Assembly: GCA_965222525.1 (NCBI GenBank)
Contig: OZ244955.1
Span: 2,050,218-2,114,217 of the forward strand
DNA: 64,000 nucleotides
Source: CBDCUF01 sp965222525
Lineage (GTDB): Bacteria > Pseudomonadota > Alphaproteobacteria > Rickettsiales > UBA8987
Direction of reading: 5' to 3'
Below the pieces are notes generated by a model, which was given only the letters and a program-made list of their open reading frames with translations, ran no database searches and was not told the origin of the DNA. A program made the translations under genes and the position numbers. Positions 8,212 to 16,101 of the stretch are shown piece after piece; position 1 is the stretch's first letter; each line of letters opens with the position of its first letter.

Positions 8212-9618
8212 TTAAAATCTGGTTACAAAATCTCTCTGGATTTCAGTGTTATTCTCCCGTTTGTTATCAGGTCTGGTAAATTCCCGCCAGTTTGTATCCT
8301 GCGGTTTTGTTGCAGACCGCCCAGCCCCCTGACCATTACCAGTTACAGTTGAGCCCGACTTTATACCAGAATTTCGCACTTTTTCAAGCAATTCCCAATA
8401 TTTATCCTCACATTTTCCTTCCAGTTTCATAGTTTCGGATAGCAAGGCTAATTTATCATAGGAACTAACCCCTCTATAGTAATCACTATCGATTTTACCA
8501 TTATTTAGCAAGTTTGACAGGAATCCGTTCCCTATTGTGACTCTACTATCAGTTTTTTGGGAGGTAATTTCCTTGGATTTCCTGATAATACCTCCGATTT
8601 TTATATTGTGAGATTGCATAAATTCATCCAGAAATTCCTGTATGGTTTTGATACTATTAATATTCTTTTCCCAGTTTGCAGCCTTTTCCTCAATTTTTTG
8701 TGCATTTGCAAAGTTAGCAAGTGGTTTGAAAAATTCCTGTTCCTTTCTGACAGCGATTTCTCTTTCTCTTTCTCTTTCTCTTTCTCTTTCTCTTTCTCTT
8801 CTTATCCTGTCATTGTCTGCATGTTCAAATACTGATAATGCGCCCTGTACTGCACCCGCAAAGGGTTTATCCTTAATAGCCGATAAAACCATATTATCTA
8901 TACCTTCCTGTCTGGACAGATGGCTCTCATAATCATTCCATTGCCCGTCCTTTTCCGGCTCCATCCGTTGTTTGTATATTTCCTTATGCGCACCATCAAG
9001 ACCGAATATTGCAGCAGTTTTCTCAATATTCTCAGGTTCAAACTTGCTTTTACGGGTCTTGTATTGTGACACCATCGCCTGCGTTACACCAAGCATATCA
9101 GCCAGCTCTCTCTGATTAGCCCCTATATTATCAAGCAGCAAATTCTGTATATCCTCCGCCGACTTCCATGTGCCATATTTTTCTGCACCGGCAAGGTCAA
9201 AACCTCGGCTACGGATATTCTCAAAATGCTCTATGCCCTTTGCAGTCAATGCCTTACGCTTTTTCGGGCTATCAGGATATATCTCCCTTGCAATTGCCCT
9301 GGCGGCCTGCGCCGGGCTGACTTTCGGATGGAGGGGCCTGAATCCCTGAATATCCCAGCTATCAAGGTAATTACGCCGGCTCCTGTTATTATGCGGGTTG
9401 ATATGCACCTTCGAGGCAAGCTTGTCTATAGCCTCATTTACATGAAACGGTTTGTTTTTACTACCTGCATCATGCTGTATCTTTAATTGCTTAACAATTT
9501 CAAGGTGATACGGACTGAGGATAGTCTCCTCAAGCTTCGTTTCCACGAAAGGGGGTAGTGGGTGCACATGATGCCCGTTATTTTGCTCTCTAGCCATGTT
9601 TTTTGTATTTTGTCGCAT
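8212..9618 (-). CDS. Protein with central XRE-type helix-turn-helix and Arg-Glu repeat
   Basis: Taken from the ATG at 9618; the frame runs up to a GTG at 9651, which would overlap the promoter core, and another ATG lies at 9597. A Cro/CI-type HTH (NQRELADMLGVTQAMVSQYK) lies near residues 175-195. Further on is a run of alternating Arg-Glu encoded by a hexanucleotide repeat, then a helical C-terminal half ending QRDFVTRF. No signal peptide. It is the first gene of a probable operon with the IDH-like gene and has the shared promoter module directly upstream. It could be a regulator or a secreted DNA-binding protein. Confidence 0.65.
   Translation of the reverse strand: MRQNTKNMAREQNNGHHVHPLPPFVETKLEETILSPYHLEIVKQLKIQHDAGSKNKPFHVNEAIDKLASKVHINPHNNRSRRNYLDSWDIQGFRPLHPKVSPAQAARAIAREIYPDSPKKRKALTAKGIEHFENIRSRGFDLAGAEKYGTWKSAEDIQNLLLDNIGANQRELADMLGVTQAMVSQYKTRKSKFEPENIEKTAAIFGLDGAHKEIYKQRMEPEKDGQWNDYESHLSRQEGIDNMVLSAIKDKPFAGAVQGALSVFEHADNDRIRREREREREREREREIAVRKEQEFFKPLANFANAQKIEEKAANWEKNINSIKTIQEFLDEFMQSHNIKIGGIIRKSKEITSQKTDSRVTIGNGFLSNLLNNGKIDSDYYRGVSSYDKLALLSETMKLEGKCEDKYWELLEKVRNSGIKSGSTVTGNGQGAGRSATKPQDTNWREFTRPDNKRENNTEIQRDFVTRF
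8759..8803. repeat. Hexanucleotide microsatellite (TCTCTT)n
   Basis: About seven tandem TCTCTT-type units inside the HTH gene, encoding an Arg-Glu run on the minus strand. Unit-number changes would stay in frame and alter only the length of a charged helix. Confidence 0.85.
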
Positions 9619-9648
9619 ATGTGCAATCACTATCTTCTCACTGCCCAG

Positions 9649-9685
9649 CACTATACCAGAGAAATGTTACAGTTTTGTTAAGGTG
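9649..9685 (-). promoter_or_regulatory. Conserved accessory-gene promoter module, copy 3
   Basis: Read on the minus strand: TTAACAAAACTGTAACATTT, then CTCTGGTATAGTGCTGGG. It ends about 30 bases before the ATG at 9618 of the HTH/IDH-like operon. Identical to copy 2 over ACTGTAACATTTCTCTGG and TATAGTGCT. Confidence 0.65.
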
Positions 9686-9894
9686 AAGCGATTTTTTTGC
9701 ATTTTTGCGTTTTTTTTACAAAGTCAAGGTTTCTGCGGATTTCAGAAGTAAGTTTTTTTGTAATTTTTCAGGAGTGGTATCAAACCCACAAGCATGAACG
9801 ACCATATCCTGAAAGGGGAGGGTTTCCTGTTATAGCTAAAAGTTGGGTTGATTCTTCATTCAGGGAATTGCACTGCAGCAAAGTTGCTGTTCTA

Positions 9895-10653
9895 TCAATA
9901 TGTTATTACACTATCAATATAAATTGACAAAATACAAACACGTTTTTCATTTGCTAAATTATATTCAGCAGTACGTGGGGGGCCAAGGCTAAGGTTAGTA
10001 TAACAGCCATCTTCGTCAGTTACTATTTTTCCAGAGAATGCATTACTATCATCAAATTTTGTATCAATAGAGTGCAGATCTGCCGGGGAAAGCAGGCCTA
10101 TATCCATATCTTTCGTTCCTGTCGGGTCACTGCTTTCACCATATTTTATATAATTAGAAAATTGAAAATTGTTAGAGCTGAAGTCAAAGGCCCACCCACC
10201 TTTATATTTTGACTTGGGGGTATTGGTTCCTATAGCAACATATTTATCCCAACCAGTTCTTCTTCCAGTTAGGTTATTGGGGTATATCCCTGCTAAGCTT
10301 AAATGCTTCCAAATTTTTTGCCTCTCATCATTAAATTGGTGCAATAGTTTATCTCCATCTCCGTTACAGCCAGACTTATCACTAGTGTTTTCCCCACAAA
10401 TAGACTTTCCACCAGACCCATCAAAGAAATCATAAGCATTTGTATGATCTCCGGGAAGATCACGGTAATAATCCTCATATGCTGTTATAGCAACTTTGAA
10501 CCCGTTTGCTTCTATCATGATAGACTTAAGTAAAGCAGAGCGTATAGCAGATTGACCTATAGTAATACCAGCAACAACTATCCCAATAATTACTATAACT
10601 ATCGATAGCTCAATTAACGTAAGTCCATTGTTATTTTCCTTTATATATAGCAT
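9895..10653 (-). CDS. Type IV prepilin-like protein
   Basis: A 252-residue protein with a class III leader: a short charged start followed by NNGLTLIELSIVIVIIGIVV, that is G/LTLIEL with Glu at +5 and a hydrophobic helix. The mature part has four cysteines (SICGE, SGCNGD, EDGCYTN, RVCIL) and a pseudopilin-like globular head. Prepilin peptidase would cleave after the Gly and the protein would join a pilus or pseudopilus. No assembly genes adjoin it. The leader has Leu where Phe is usual. Confidence 0.75.
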   Translation of the reverse strand: MLYIKENNNGLTLIELSIVIVIIGIVVAGITIGQSAIRSALLKSIMIEANGFKVAITAYEDYYRDLPGDHTNAYDFFDGSGGKSICGENTSDKSGCNGDGDKLLHQFNDERQKIWKHLSLAGIYPNNLTGRRTGWDKYVAIGTNTPKSKYKGGWAFDFSSNNFQFSNYIKYGESSDPTGTKDMDIGLLSPADLHSIDTKFDDSNAFSGKIVTDEDGCYTNLSLGPPRTAEYNLANEKRVCILSIYIDSVITY

Positions 10654-11036
10654 AGAAATTTTACATTTTATCCTACTTTTTTGTGCAGATAATAAGTATA
10701 ATTAGCGGTTTACTAACTCTAGAGAACCATAATGTAATGGTATCACCTAAATGTAACGAAAGTAGTGTTTAGTATTGTTAATTTTGAGTTAGTATTATAA
10801 CCTACAATAGGTAAATATTTGGTTAAGAATCGTTAATTTTAGGGCTAGCCTAGGTTAGATTCTATACAATTATCAATACACATACAAAATTGACCCACTG
10901 TAAGCGTTTGAAACTGTCCTACCTGACTTATTGTTAACTTTTAATAATGATTTTGTATGCGTATTGACAGAACTCTACCTCAAAACAGAGTATGGGCAAG
11001 AACAAAGTAAGGGTTTTGGAGATCGATCGCCGGAAA
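10654..11036. other. AT-rich gene-free stretch with an inverted repeat
   Basis: No convincing reading frame. It holds repeated GTTAATTTT-type motifs near 10775-10850 and an inverted repeat at 10873-10967. Confidence 0.5.
10873..10967. repeat. MITE-like inverted repeat
   Basis: TCAATACACATACAAAAT at 10873-10890 and the complement of TCAATACGCATACAAAAT at 10950-10967 (one mismatch) bracket 59 bases. It lies 70 bases left of the tRNA-Phe scar, so it could also be part of an old element end. Confidence 0.5.
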
Positions 11037-11081
11037 TGGTGGCCTGAACTGGAATTGAACCAGTGACACACGGATTTTCAG
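11037..11081 (-). repeat. Partial duplicate of the tRNA-Phe 3' half (old att scar)
   Basis: This segment repeats the 3' half of the tRNA-Phe at 11280-11355, from the CCA through the T-arm to the anticodon loop, with few changes. The similarity also covers the GCCGGAAAT flank before it. The 5' half is replaced by unrelated sequence, although an ACACGG/CCGTGT anticodon stem can still form. It looks like a scar of an earlier integration or excision rather than a working tRNA. Confidence 0.65.
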
Positions 11082-11279
11082 GCCGTGTATCTGTTAGTCC
11101 AAATTCATTAAATAAGGCCACATTTAGGGCAAGCTCTATAACACGGGGCGACTACCTTGTCTATAAAAGTTACATTCATCTACATAAAGTCATTTCAAAA
11201 AGAGGATATAGTGAGGATGGATTTTTTCCTCCAGGGGATGAGGACATAGCTAGGATTTAAAAATGCCGATCGGCGGAAA

Positions 11280-11355
11280 TGGTGGCCTGAACTGGAATCG
11301 AACCAGTGACACAGGGATTTTCAGTCCCTTGCTCTACCAACTGAGCTATCAGGCC
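11280..11355 (-). tRNA. tRNA-Phe (GAA anticodon), prophage integration site
   Basis: On the minus strand the sequence starts GGCCTGATAGCTCAGTTGG and ends TTCAGGCC-A-CCA, with an encoded CCA at 11280-11282. The acceptor stem GGCCTGA/TCAGGCC is perfect, the anticodon loop CTGAAAA gives anticodon GAA (Phe), and the T-loop is GGTTCGATTCC. The 5' half up to the anticodon loop is repeated at 46659-46703, showing that the prophage crossed over in the anticodon arm. In the present arrangement the 5' half of this gene is supplied by the prophage end. Confidence 0.95.
11311..11327. repeat. attL core in the tRNA-Phe anticodon arm
   Basis: ACAGGGATTTTCAGTCC, identical at 46659-46675. The similarity with the right end continues from here past the tRNA 5' end into the integrase 3' end, about 300 bases. 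Confidence 0.75.
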
Positions 11356-11428
11356 TCAAGGTAAGTTTAGAGGAGGAAACCTTATAAGATAAATATGTTT
11401 TGATGTCTAGCTAGATTGTAATATTTAG

Positions 11429-12667
11429 CTAGTTTGCAGCTGTTTTATAGGCGATTCTATTAAGTTCATTGGCGATCACCTGCATATCCTGTGAGGCTCT
11501 TGTCATTTTCTCCGGGTCTTCTCCGGCGTATAGTGCGGTCATTTTCTTATCCTTATGTCCAATAACATTACTAACTCTTTCAATCGACATTTCCTTCTCA
11601 GCCTCATTGCTGGCGATCTTTTTGAGGGCTTCTCTGCCAGTGGTGGCAAAAAATCTTCTTAGAGCATAAGCAGGAGCTTTGATGCCCAGCCTTTCTCGCA
11701 TCAGGTCATATTGTTTGCGGTAATTTATCATATGAGATTTTGGGTTATTGCCAACTATAACATACGGATTTCCTTTTACCGGCTGGATCTTCTGTATAAT
11801 CGTTACAGCATGAATTGAGAGTGGTAGATGCTTATGGCCAGTTTTAGTATCCGGGAAACTTATATGTGGATCATCGCCAAGATGGATATATTTCCATTTT
11901 AGGGTAAGTAGTTCTTTCGGCCTGCACCCGGTAAAAAATAGCAGCCATACAAAGTTAGTCCAGTATGGGCTTAGTTTATGTCCCCGCCGGTCACGAATAA
12001 TTCCTTTTTCAGCTTTGCGCAGGTAATCAACAATTTTGCCGGCTTCTTCTTCGGTGATACGTGGTTGAGTTGGCTCCGGATTGTAACGATCGGTATATTC
12101 CCACGGATTCACACCCATGGCAACATAGCGTTTCTTCTGAGCATATTTATATGCACATTTGTAGAATCCTCTCTGTTTGTCTGCTTGCCTTGGGGTGCTA
12201 GCCCGACTCTGTAACATCATATCAGCGTCAGAAACATCAATCTTATCAACTCGCATATTGCCAAGCCTGTCTTTTTTCAGGAAGTTTATATCTGTTTGAT
12301 AGTGAGTGCCTTTTATTTTTTTAACATTGATCAGGTAGTCATAGTACTCACAGCATAATTCATAAAAGGTAGGATTCTTTGATAATTTTCTCTCTGCATC
12401 AAACGGGTCAAAGCCCTCGTGGAGCAGCTTCTTTTTATAGACCGCATTATCCCTTGCTTCCTCAAGCAAGTGTCCAACGCAATCATACATATTTCTGATT
12501 CTATCTTTGCTGCAATATTTATAGCGTAAGACATAGGTTTTCTTATCAGCTCTGGTAACACAAATGCCAAAGCCTCGAACTACTGAGTCCCAAACATAAA
12601 TATGAGTTTTATCCGGCGGACATTTGGTGCTGTTGATCAGTGTATTCGTTAATTTTTGTCGTGCCAT
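11429..12667 (-). CDS. Prophage tyrosine-recombinase integrase
   Basis: A 412-residue phage integrase with the usual N-terminal DUF4102-like arm-binding region and core-binding domain. The catalytic domain shows GCRPKELL near residue 250 (Arg I), ALRRFFATTG (Arg II), IGHKDKKMTALYA (His and the nucleophile Tyr). The His of the usual HxLR box appears to be Tyr (YALRR), a minor variation. It catalyses integration and excision at tRNA-Phe, whose 5' end lies 73 bases beyond its stop. A related 63-codon C-terminal remnant lies at 46778-46969. Confidence 0.9.
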   Translation of the reverse strand: MARQKLTNTLINSTKCPPDKTHIYVWDSVVRGFGICVTRADKKTYVLRYKYCSKDRIRNMYDCVGHLLEEARDNAVYKKKLLHEGFDPFDAERKLSKNPTFYELCCEYYDYLINVKKIKGTHYQTDINFLKKDRLGNMRVDKIDVSDADMMLQSRASTPRQADKQRGFYKCAYKYAQKKRYVAMGVNPWEYTDRYNPEPTQPRITEEEAGKIVDYLRKAEKGIIRDRRGHKLSPYWTNFVWLLFFTGCRPKELLTLKWKYIHLGDDPHISFPDTKTGHKHLPLSIHAVTIIQKIQPVKGNPYVIVGNNPKSHMINYRKQYDLMRERLGIKAPAYALRRFFATTGREALKKIASNEAEKEMSIERVSNVIGHKDKKMTALYAGEDPEKMTRASQDMQVIANELNRIAYKTAAN

Positions 12668-12962
12668 TTCCTACCAACCTATAATCGCGTATTTCTATAA
12701 TTTTAGAAAGTGGCCACCGAACTGCTGAGTTCTTATTATGGCCATACTTCTCCTTAATCTTCCGGATCATCCGGGCTTTTGTTTCCTGACTATTCTTTAC
12801 CCAGGAAACTGACACACCCATTACCTCTGCAACGGCAATGACATCAACCATTTTCTCATTAAATCTGGAAAGTTTTTCCTCATTCTCCAATAACAGGTCA
12901 ACTAGACTTTTCTTATCCATCCCCATTAATTGCCGTGCACGAATATTTTCTACATTGGTCAT
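12609..12962 (-). CDS. Small prophage protein overlapping the integrase start
   Basis: A 117-residue basic, helical protein. Its segment VAEVMGVSVSWVKNSQET reads like a helix-turn-helix recognition region. Its 3' end overlaps the first 59 bases of the integrase gene, so the two are probably translationally coupled. An excisionase or DNA-binding role would fit the position but cannot be shown. Confidence 0.6.
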   Translation of the reverse strand: MTNVENIRARQLMGMDKKSLVDLLLENEEKLSRFNEKMVDVIAVAEVMGVSVSWVKNSQETKARMIRKIKEKYGHNKNSAVRWPLSKIIEIRDYRLVGNGTTKINEYTDQQHQMSAG

Positions 12963-12964
12963 GG

Positions 12965-13210
12965 CTATTTGTTGTTTGCAAACTGATTATAGAAATTCTC
13001 TCCCTCAAGCTGGTCAACAAAAGCATCCAGCAATTTTCCCATTGCATTACATTCTTTCTGATTTCTGCCATATGAGGCACCCTGAATCGCGCCACTCTCA
13101 TCAAATGCAATAATGATGGTGCCGTTGGCCATAAGCTGCTGATTTATTACTTTTGCATGATCTGCTCTGATAGGTTTCACCTGTTCCTCCATTGTTGAGA
13201 TTGAGGTCAC
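12965..13210 (-). CDS. Small prophage hypothetical protein
   Basis: An 81-residue protein ending two bases before the next gene of the leftward operon. It contains the segment IIAFDESGAIQGASYGRNQKE and has no recognised domain. Its promoter region carries a copy of the CI-type operator at 13215-13230, directly next to the start codon, suggesting that the leftward integrase operon is repressor-controlled. Confidence 0.6.
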   Translation of the reverse strand: MTSISTMEEQVKPIRADHAKVINQQLMANGTIIIAFDESGAIQGASYGRNQKECNAMGKLLDAFVDQLEGENFYNQFANNK

Positions 13211-13214
13211 AATG

Positions 13215-13230
13215 TTGCATATAGTGAAAC
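13215..13230. promoter_or_regulatory. Repressor operator copy 4
   Basis: TTGCATATAGTGAAAC matches the three operator-like repeats at 14590-14664 in both conserved ends (TTGCA and TGAAAC). It lies immediately upstream of the gene starting at 13210. Confidence 0.6.
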
Positions 13231-13473
13231 ACTAAGTCAAGGTAAATGTTTCAGAATATGAGATGTAAATTATGTGACTGGGTTGCCAATAAAGAAACAG
13301 TAGTGCGCTACGAATTTTGTAGAAAGTTTTCTGCATAAAGGTCTTATGTTTTTTAGGGTAGTTATCTGGCTTTTTTTGATTTTTATCGAGGTGGAGCTGG
13401 AATAGAAGGTAACCCTAAAAAACTAGAGTCCTTATTTTTTTGTACAAGGTGATATAGGGTGACTGGTGGGTAG

Positions 13474-13842
13474 CTACAGCTGCTTCAATCTTTTTATTCT
13501 CCTGCATGAAACGACGTTGAGATTTTCGCTGATATTGCCTGTAGAATCCACGAGTCTGTATTTGCCATTTTGAGTTCCAGGAATTACTTCACGAATTAAA
13601 GTCTCGCCACTTTCCAGTTCAACAAGACAAGTTCTGTTTTTGATGCATTGATGCTCTTTTTTGACTTTGCCGTTGCAGCATTTTTTATTGATCCTCTCTT
13701 CGGCAGAATCACATACAGCAACCCATCCGCATTCAATCAAACAATCTGAGCTTTTGCGCTTTAACAATTTTTTCTGAACGTCGGGAAGAATCTTCTCGGC
13801 TGTACGGTCGTAAGATGGGAGAATGTGCTGTTTAGTAACCAT
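13474..13842 (-). CDS. Cysteine-containing prophage hypothetical protein
   Basis: A 122-residue basic protein with six cysteines, two adjacent (KKCCNGK), in the middle and C-terminal parts. The second half (LVELESGETLIREVIPGTQN.GKYRLVDSTG) resembles the C-terminal portion of the neighbouring CI-like repressor (LIRWIHNGYTKGKYNLES). It may therefore be a partial paralogue of the repressor effector domain. Function unknown. Confidence 0.6.
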   Translation of the reverse strand: MVTKQHILPSYDRTAEKILPDVQKKLLKRKSSDCLIECGWVAVCDSAEERINKKCCNGKVKKEHQCIKNRTCLVELESGETLIREVIPGTQNGKYRLVDSTGNISENLNVVSCRRIKRLKQL

Positions 13843-13950
13843 TTTGACCTACCTAAAATTAAAACCTATAGTAGTGGAGGAAGGAGAAGATACCACTTTA
13901 CTGGCTTTTAGTCAACGCTGTATTAACCTTTCTGTTAACTTTCTCAACTG

Positions 13951-14565
13951 CTAGTAGAGTAGTATATTTTCTATTTTGCTGACCCAGTCTACGTTTTGGT
14001 CGACAGAGATTTGTCCGCCATAGCTTTCCAGGTTATACTTTCCTTTTGTGTATCCATTATGGATCCAGCGGATTAACTTATCGCCACCTTTAACCTTAAC
14101 AATGCATAATTTATCTATATGGTCGTTACTTATCTTCTCGTGTTTTTTGTCATAGTAAATAACCCACCCATCTTTAAGGCCGACATTAACATTGCCCTTA
14201 ACAACTACCGCTTCATACTTGTCTGAGTCCTCGCCAATAATGGGCGATACTTCAAATTGATTCTTGTCAGGGTTAATGGCAAAGATCTTCTCTGATTTGG
14301 GTAGTTCGCCTGATAATTCTTTGAGTGTAAATATCCTGCCATTGTCAGATACAAACCCGACTAACGGTATTCTTTTTTGTTCCAAAAATAGATCGGACGG
14401 GGTACATTTTAGTGATGCGCATAATTTTCTTATCCACTGGTCACTAATGCCCACCTTCCCATTTTCAAGTTTGGAAATATGACCGCGATTGGTGTTGGTC
14501 ATCTTCGCAAGTTGATCCTGGGATAATCCTCTATTTTCTCGTATCTCCTTTAGCCTGTTTTTCAT
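13951..14565 (-). CDS. CI-type prophage repressor
   Basis: Taken from the ATG at 14565 (MKNRLKEIRENRG); the frame continues upstream to 14595, but that would run through operator 1. The N-terminal XRE HTH (LSQDQLAKMTNTNRGHISKLE) is clear. The C-terminal half has the LexA/S24-like layout: IPLVGFVSDNGRI, a central strand region and DKLCIVKVKGGDKLIRWIHNG. The Ser of the usual GDSM box is absent (VVVKGNVNVGL), so self-cleavage is unlikely and another induction route is implied. It is divergent from the Cro-like gene. Confidence 0.8.
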   Translation of the reverse strand: MKNRLKEIRENRGLSQDQLAKMTNTNRGHISKLENGKVGISDQWIRKLCASLKCTPSDLFLEQKRIPLVGFVSDNGRIFTLKELSGELPKSEKIFAINPDKNQFEVSPIIGEDSDKYEAVVVKGNVNVGLKDGWVIYYDKKHEKISNDHIDKLCIVKVKGGDKLIRWIHNGYTKGKYNLESYGGQISVDQNVDWVSKIENILLY

Positions 14566-14589
14566 TACTACCCATGTTTTTTGTGAATG

Positions 14590-14664
14590 TTGCACATAAT
14601 GAAACCACTTACTAGTGCATAATATGAAACTTTGCCCTTGACAGCAGGTTGCATTATATGAAAC
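14590..14664. promoter_or_regulatory. Three-operator lysogeny switch region
   Basis: Three 16-base direct repeats: TTGCACATAATGAAAC (14590-14605), GTGCATAATATGAAAC (14615-14630) and TTGCATTATATGAAAC (14649-14664), between the divergent CI-like and Cro-like genes. Each is a partial palindrome, TTGCA-N5-TGAAA. The spacing is 25 then 34 bases, so two sites lie on about the same helical face. A fourth copy is at 13215. Confidence 0.75.
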
Positions 14665-14673
14665 ATTGTGGTC

Positions 14674-14895
14674 ATGAATGTTTTTGATCTCAAATTACAA
14701 AACAATCTAAATACCTCCGAGTTTGGTAATGCGCTTGGTGTTAGTAGAGCTACAGCGCACCGTATAATTAATGGAACCTGGTTTGAGTCAGTCATGCCTA
14801 TTTTACTCAAGCTTTATGATCTGTCTGACGGTCAAGTTACCCCTAATGATGTATTTAACATCGCAAAATATAAGGAGACCTTAATGAATCATTGA
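14674..14895 (+). CDS. Cro-like helix-turn-helix protein
   Basis: A 73-residue protein from the ATG at 14674, ten bases right of operator 3. The HTH (TSEFGNALGVSRATAHRIING) fills the first half. By position and polarity it is the Cro counterpart of the divergent repressor and the first gene of the rightward early operon. Confidence 0.75.
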   Translation: MNVFDLKLQNNLNTSEFGNALGVSRATAHRIINGTWFESVMPILLKLYDLSDGQVTPNDVFNIAKYKETLMNH

Positions 14896-14968
14896 GAAAA
14901 AAGCAAGCGAATAGCATGTCGTTGATAGGAAAAGGTAGGTTTTTCATGGTGTTAACAAGAGAAGAATC

Positions 14969-15343
14969 TTGTCCAGAAAAATCAAAGTTGAAAAACTGCC
15001 AACGGCTTATGCGGATGGTGTCGATATAGAGCCTACGGTTGGTATCAAATCCCGGAATAGTTATTTTGAGTTTGGTGCCGGGAGCAATACCAGTTGTGCT
15101 GAGGAGATTGCTCTGTGGCGAGCTGTCATTACTCAGGCTCTACAGGATGCAAAGAGCAAGTCCGATAAACCGACTGCTATATATGACCGTAATCAGGCAT
15201 TGTTCTGGTTGTTTGAGGATAGAAAAGATTTTTACGAAGTATGTATTAATGCAGGGCTTGATCCCAAGTGGGTTAGGCAGAAGGCGATAGCTGCGCGGGA
15301 GAATGGCTATCGCTGGCGTAAAGAGCCGAGGAGAGCAAGGTGA
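14969..15343 (+). CDS. Prophage early protein, unknown function
   Basis: A 124-residue protein. The only available start in this frame is TTG at 14969, since a stop lies at 14936 and no ATG or GTG intervenes. The C-terminal half (ALFWLFEDRKDFYEVCINAG.DPKWVRQKA) resembles small early proteins of many proteobacterial phages. Its stop overlaps the next GTG start (GTGA). Confidence 0.6.
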   Translation: MSRKIKVEKLPTAYADGVDIEPTVGIKSRNSYFEFGAGSNTSCAEEIALWRAVITQALQDAKSKSDKPTAIYDRNQALFWLFEDRKDFYEVCINAGLDPKWVRQKAIAARENGYRWRKEPRRAR

Positions 15344-15603
15344 ATATTTTGAATAAATGTGGGCTTTATTCTGTAAAGCAAGTTCGGGAAATTTTAGGAC
15401 TCTGCAAAACTGCCCAGTCTCAGAATAATGAACTGATTGCTCTGTGTGAGAAGCTGCAAAAAGACAATGCTAAGGCCGTTAAAACTTGCGGTGAACTATA
15501 TGAACAAAATGAAGGTTTAATTGAATTTCTTCGTTCTTTAGGGGTGAAGTATGAGGAGGAAGAAAGTAACGTCATCAAGTTTCCAACGGAGCAGAGGAAA
15601 TGA
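15340..15603 (+). CDS. Short coiled-coil prophage protein
   Basis: An 87-residue protein starting at GTG (15340), overlapping the previous stop by four bases and the next start by four (ATGA). The middle is a coiled coil (NNELIALCEKLQKDNAKAVK). No known family. Confidence 0.55.
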   Translation: MNILNKCGLYSVKQVREILGLCKTAQSQNNELIALCEKLQKDNAKAVKTCGELYEQNEGLIEFLRSLGVKYEEEESNVIKFPTEQRK

Positions 15604-16100
15604 ACGCTCTTGCAAAACAATCTGATTTGTTTGCTGGCGGTACTCTGCTTGAGGTAGCCAAACATGATTTGTTTGAGAAGCTTAAACATGGTGAGGCTGT
15701 AACTTGTCCCTGCTGTGAGAGATTTGCCAAGATATATGAGCGCAAGATCCATACTACGATGGCCAAGCAGTTGATAGAATTTTACCATCTTGGTGGTTAT
15801 AGCGGATATTTACATATCAAGGAAACTGTCGGCAATAAGCGTTCCGGCTCAGGAGATTTTACCAAGCTTAAATATTGGAATCTGATAGAAAAATCTGAGC
15901 AGCCTCCTAAACCTGAACAAAAATCCAGTGGTTGGTGGAAGATCACCGAGCCTGGATTTAAGTTTCTACAGAATAAAATATCCGTACCGAAATATGCCAT
16001 TGTCTGGGACGATGTTGTTCTCAGATTCTCTGATGAGACTACAACAATATCAGAAGCCCTTGGCGAAAAGTTTAGTTATCCGGAATTAATGGGCAAGTGA
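15600..16100 (+). CDS. Prophage early protein with a CPCC motif
   Basis: A 166-residue protein with CPCCERFAKIYERK near residue 40, a possible half zinc site, followed by a winged-helix-like region (YLHIKETVGN..GDFTKLKYWNLIEK, WWKITEPGFKFLQ). It is similar in style to phage early DNA-binding proteins. It overlaps the upstream gene by four bases, within the replication operon. Confidence 0.6.
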   Translation: MNALAKQSDLFAGGTLLEVAKHDLFEKLKHGEAVTCPCCERFAKIYERKIHTTMAKQLIEFYHLGGYSGYLHIKETVGNKRSGSGDFTKLKYWNLIEKSEQPPKPEQKSSGWWKITEPGFKFLQNKISVPKYAIVWDDVVLRFSDETTTISEALGEKFSYPELMGK

Positions 16101-16101
16101 C

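Noticed and set aside
8759..8803. Possible CRISPR-like or regulatory tandem array
   Set aside because: Units are six bases without spacers, and lie inside a coding frame: a simple microsatellite.
11037..11110. Second functional tRNA-Phe
   Set aside because: The 5' half does not form the D-arm and the anticodon stem-loop is altered, so it is a scar.
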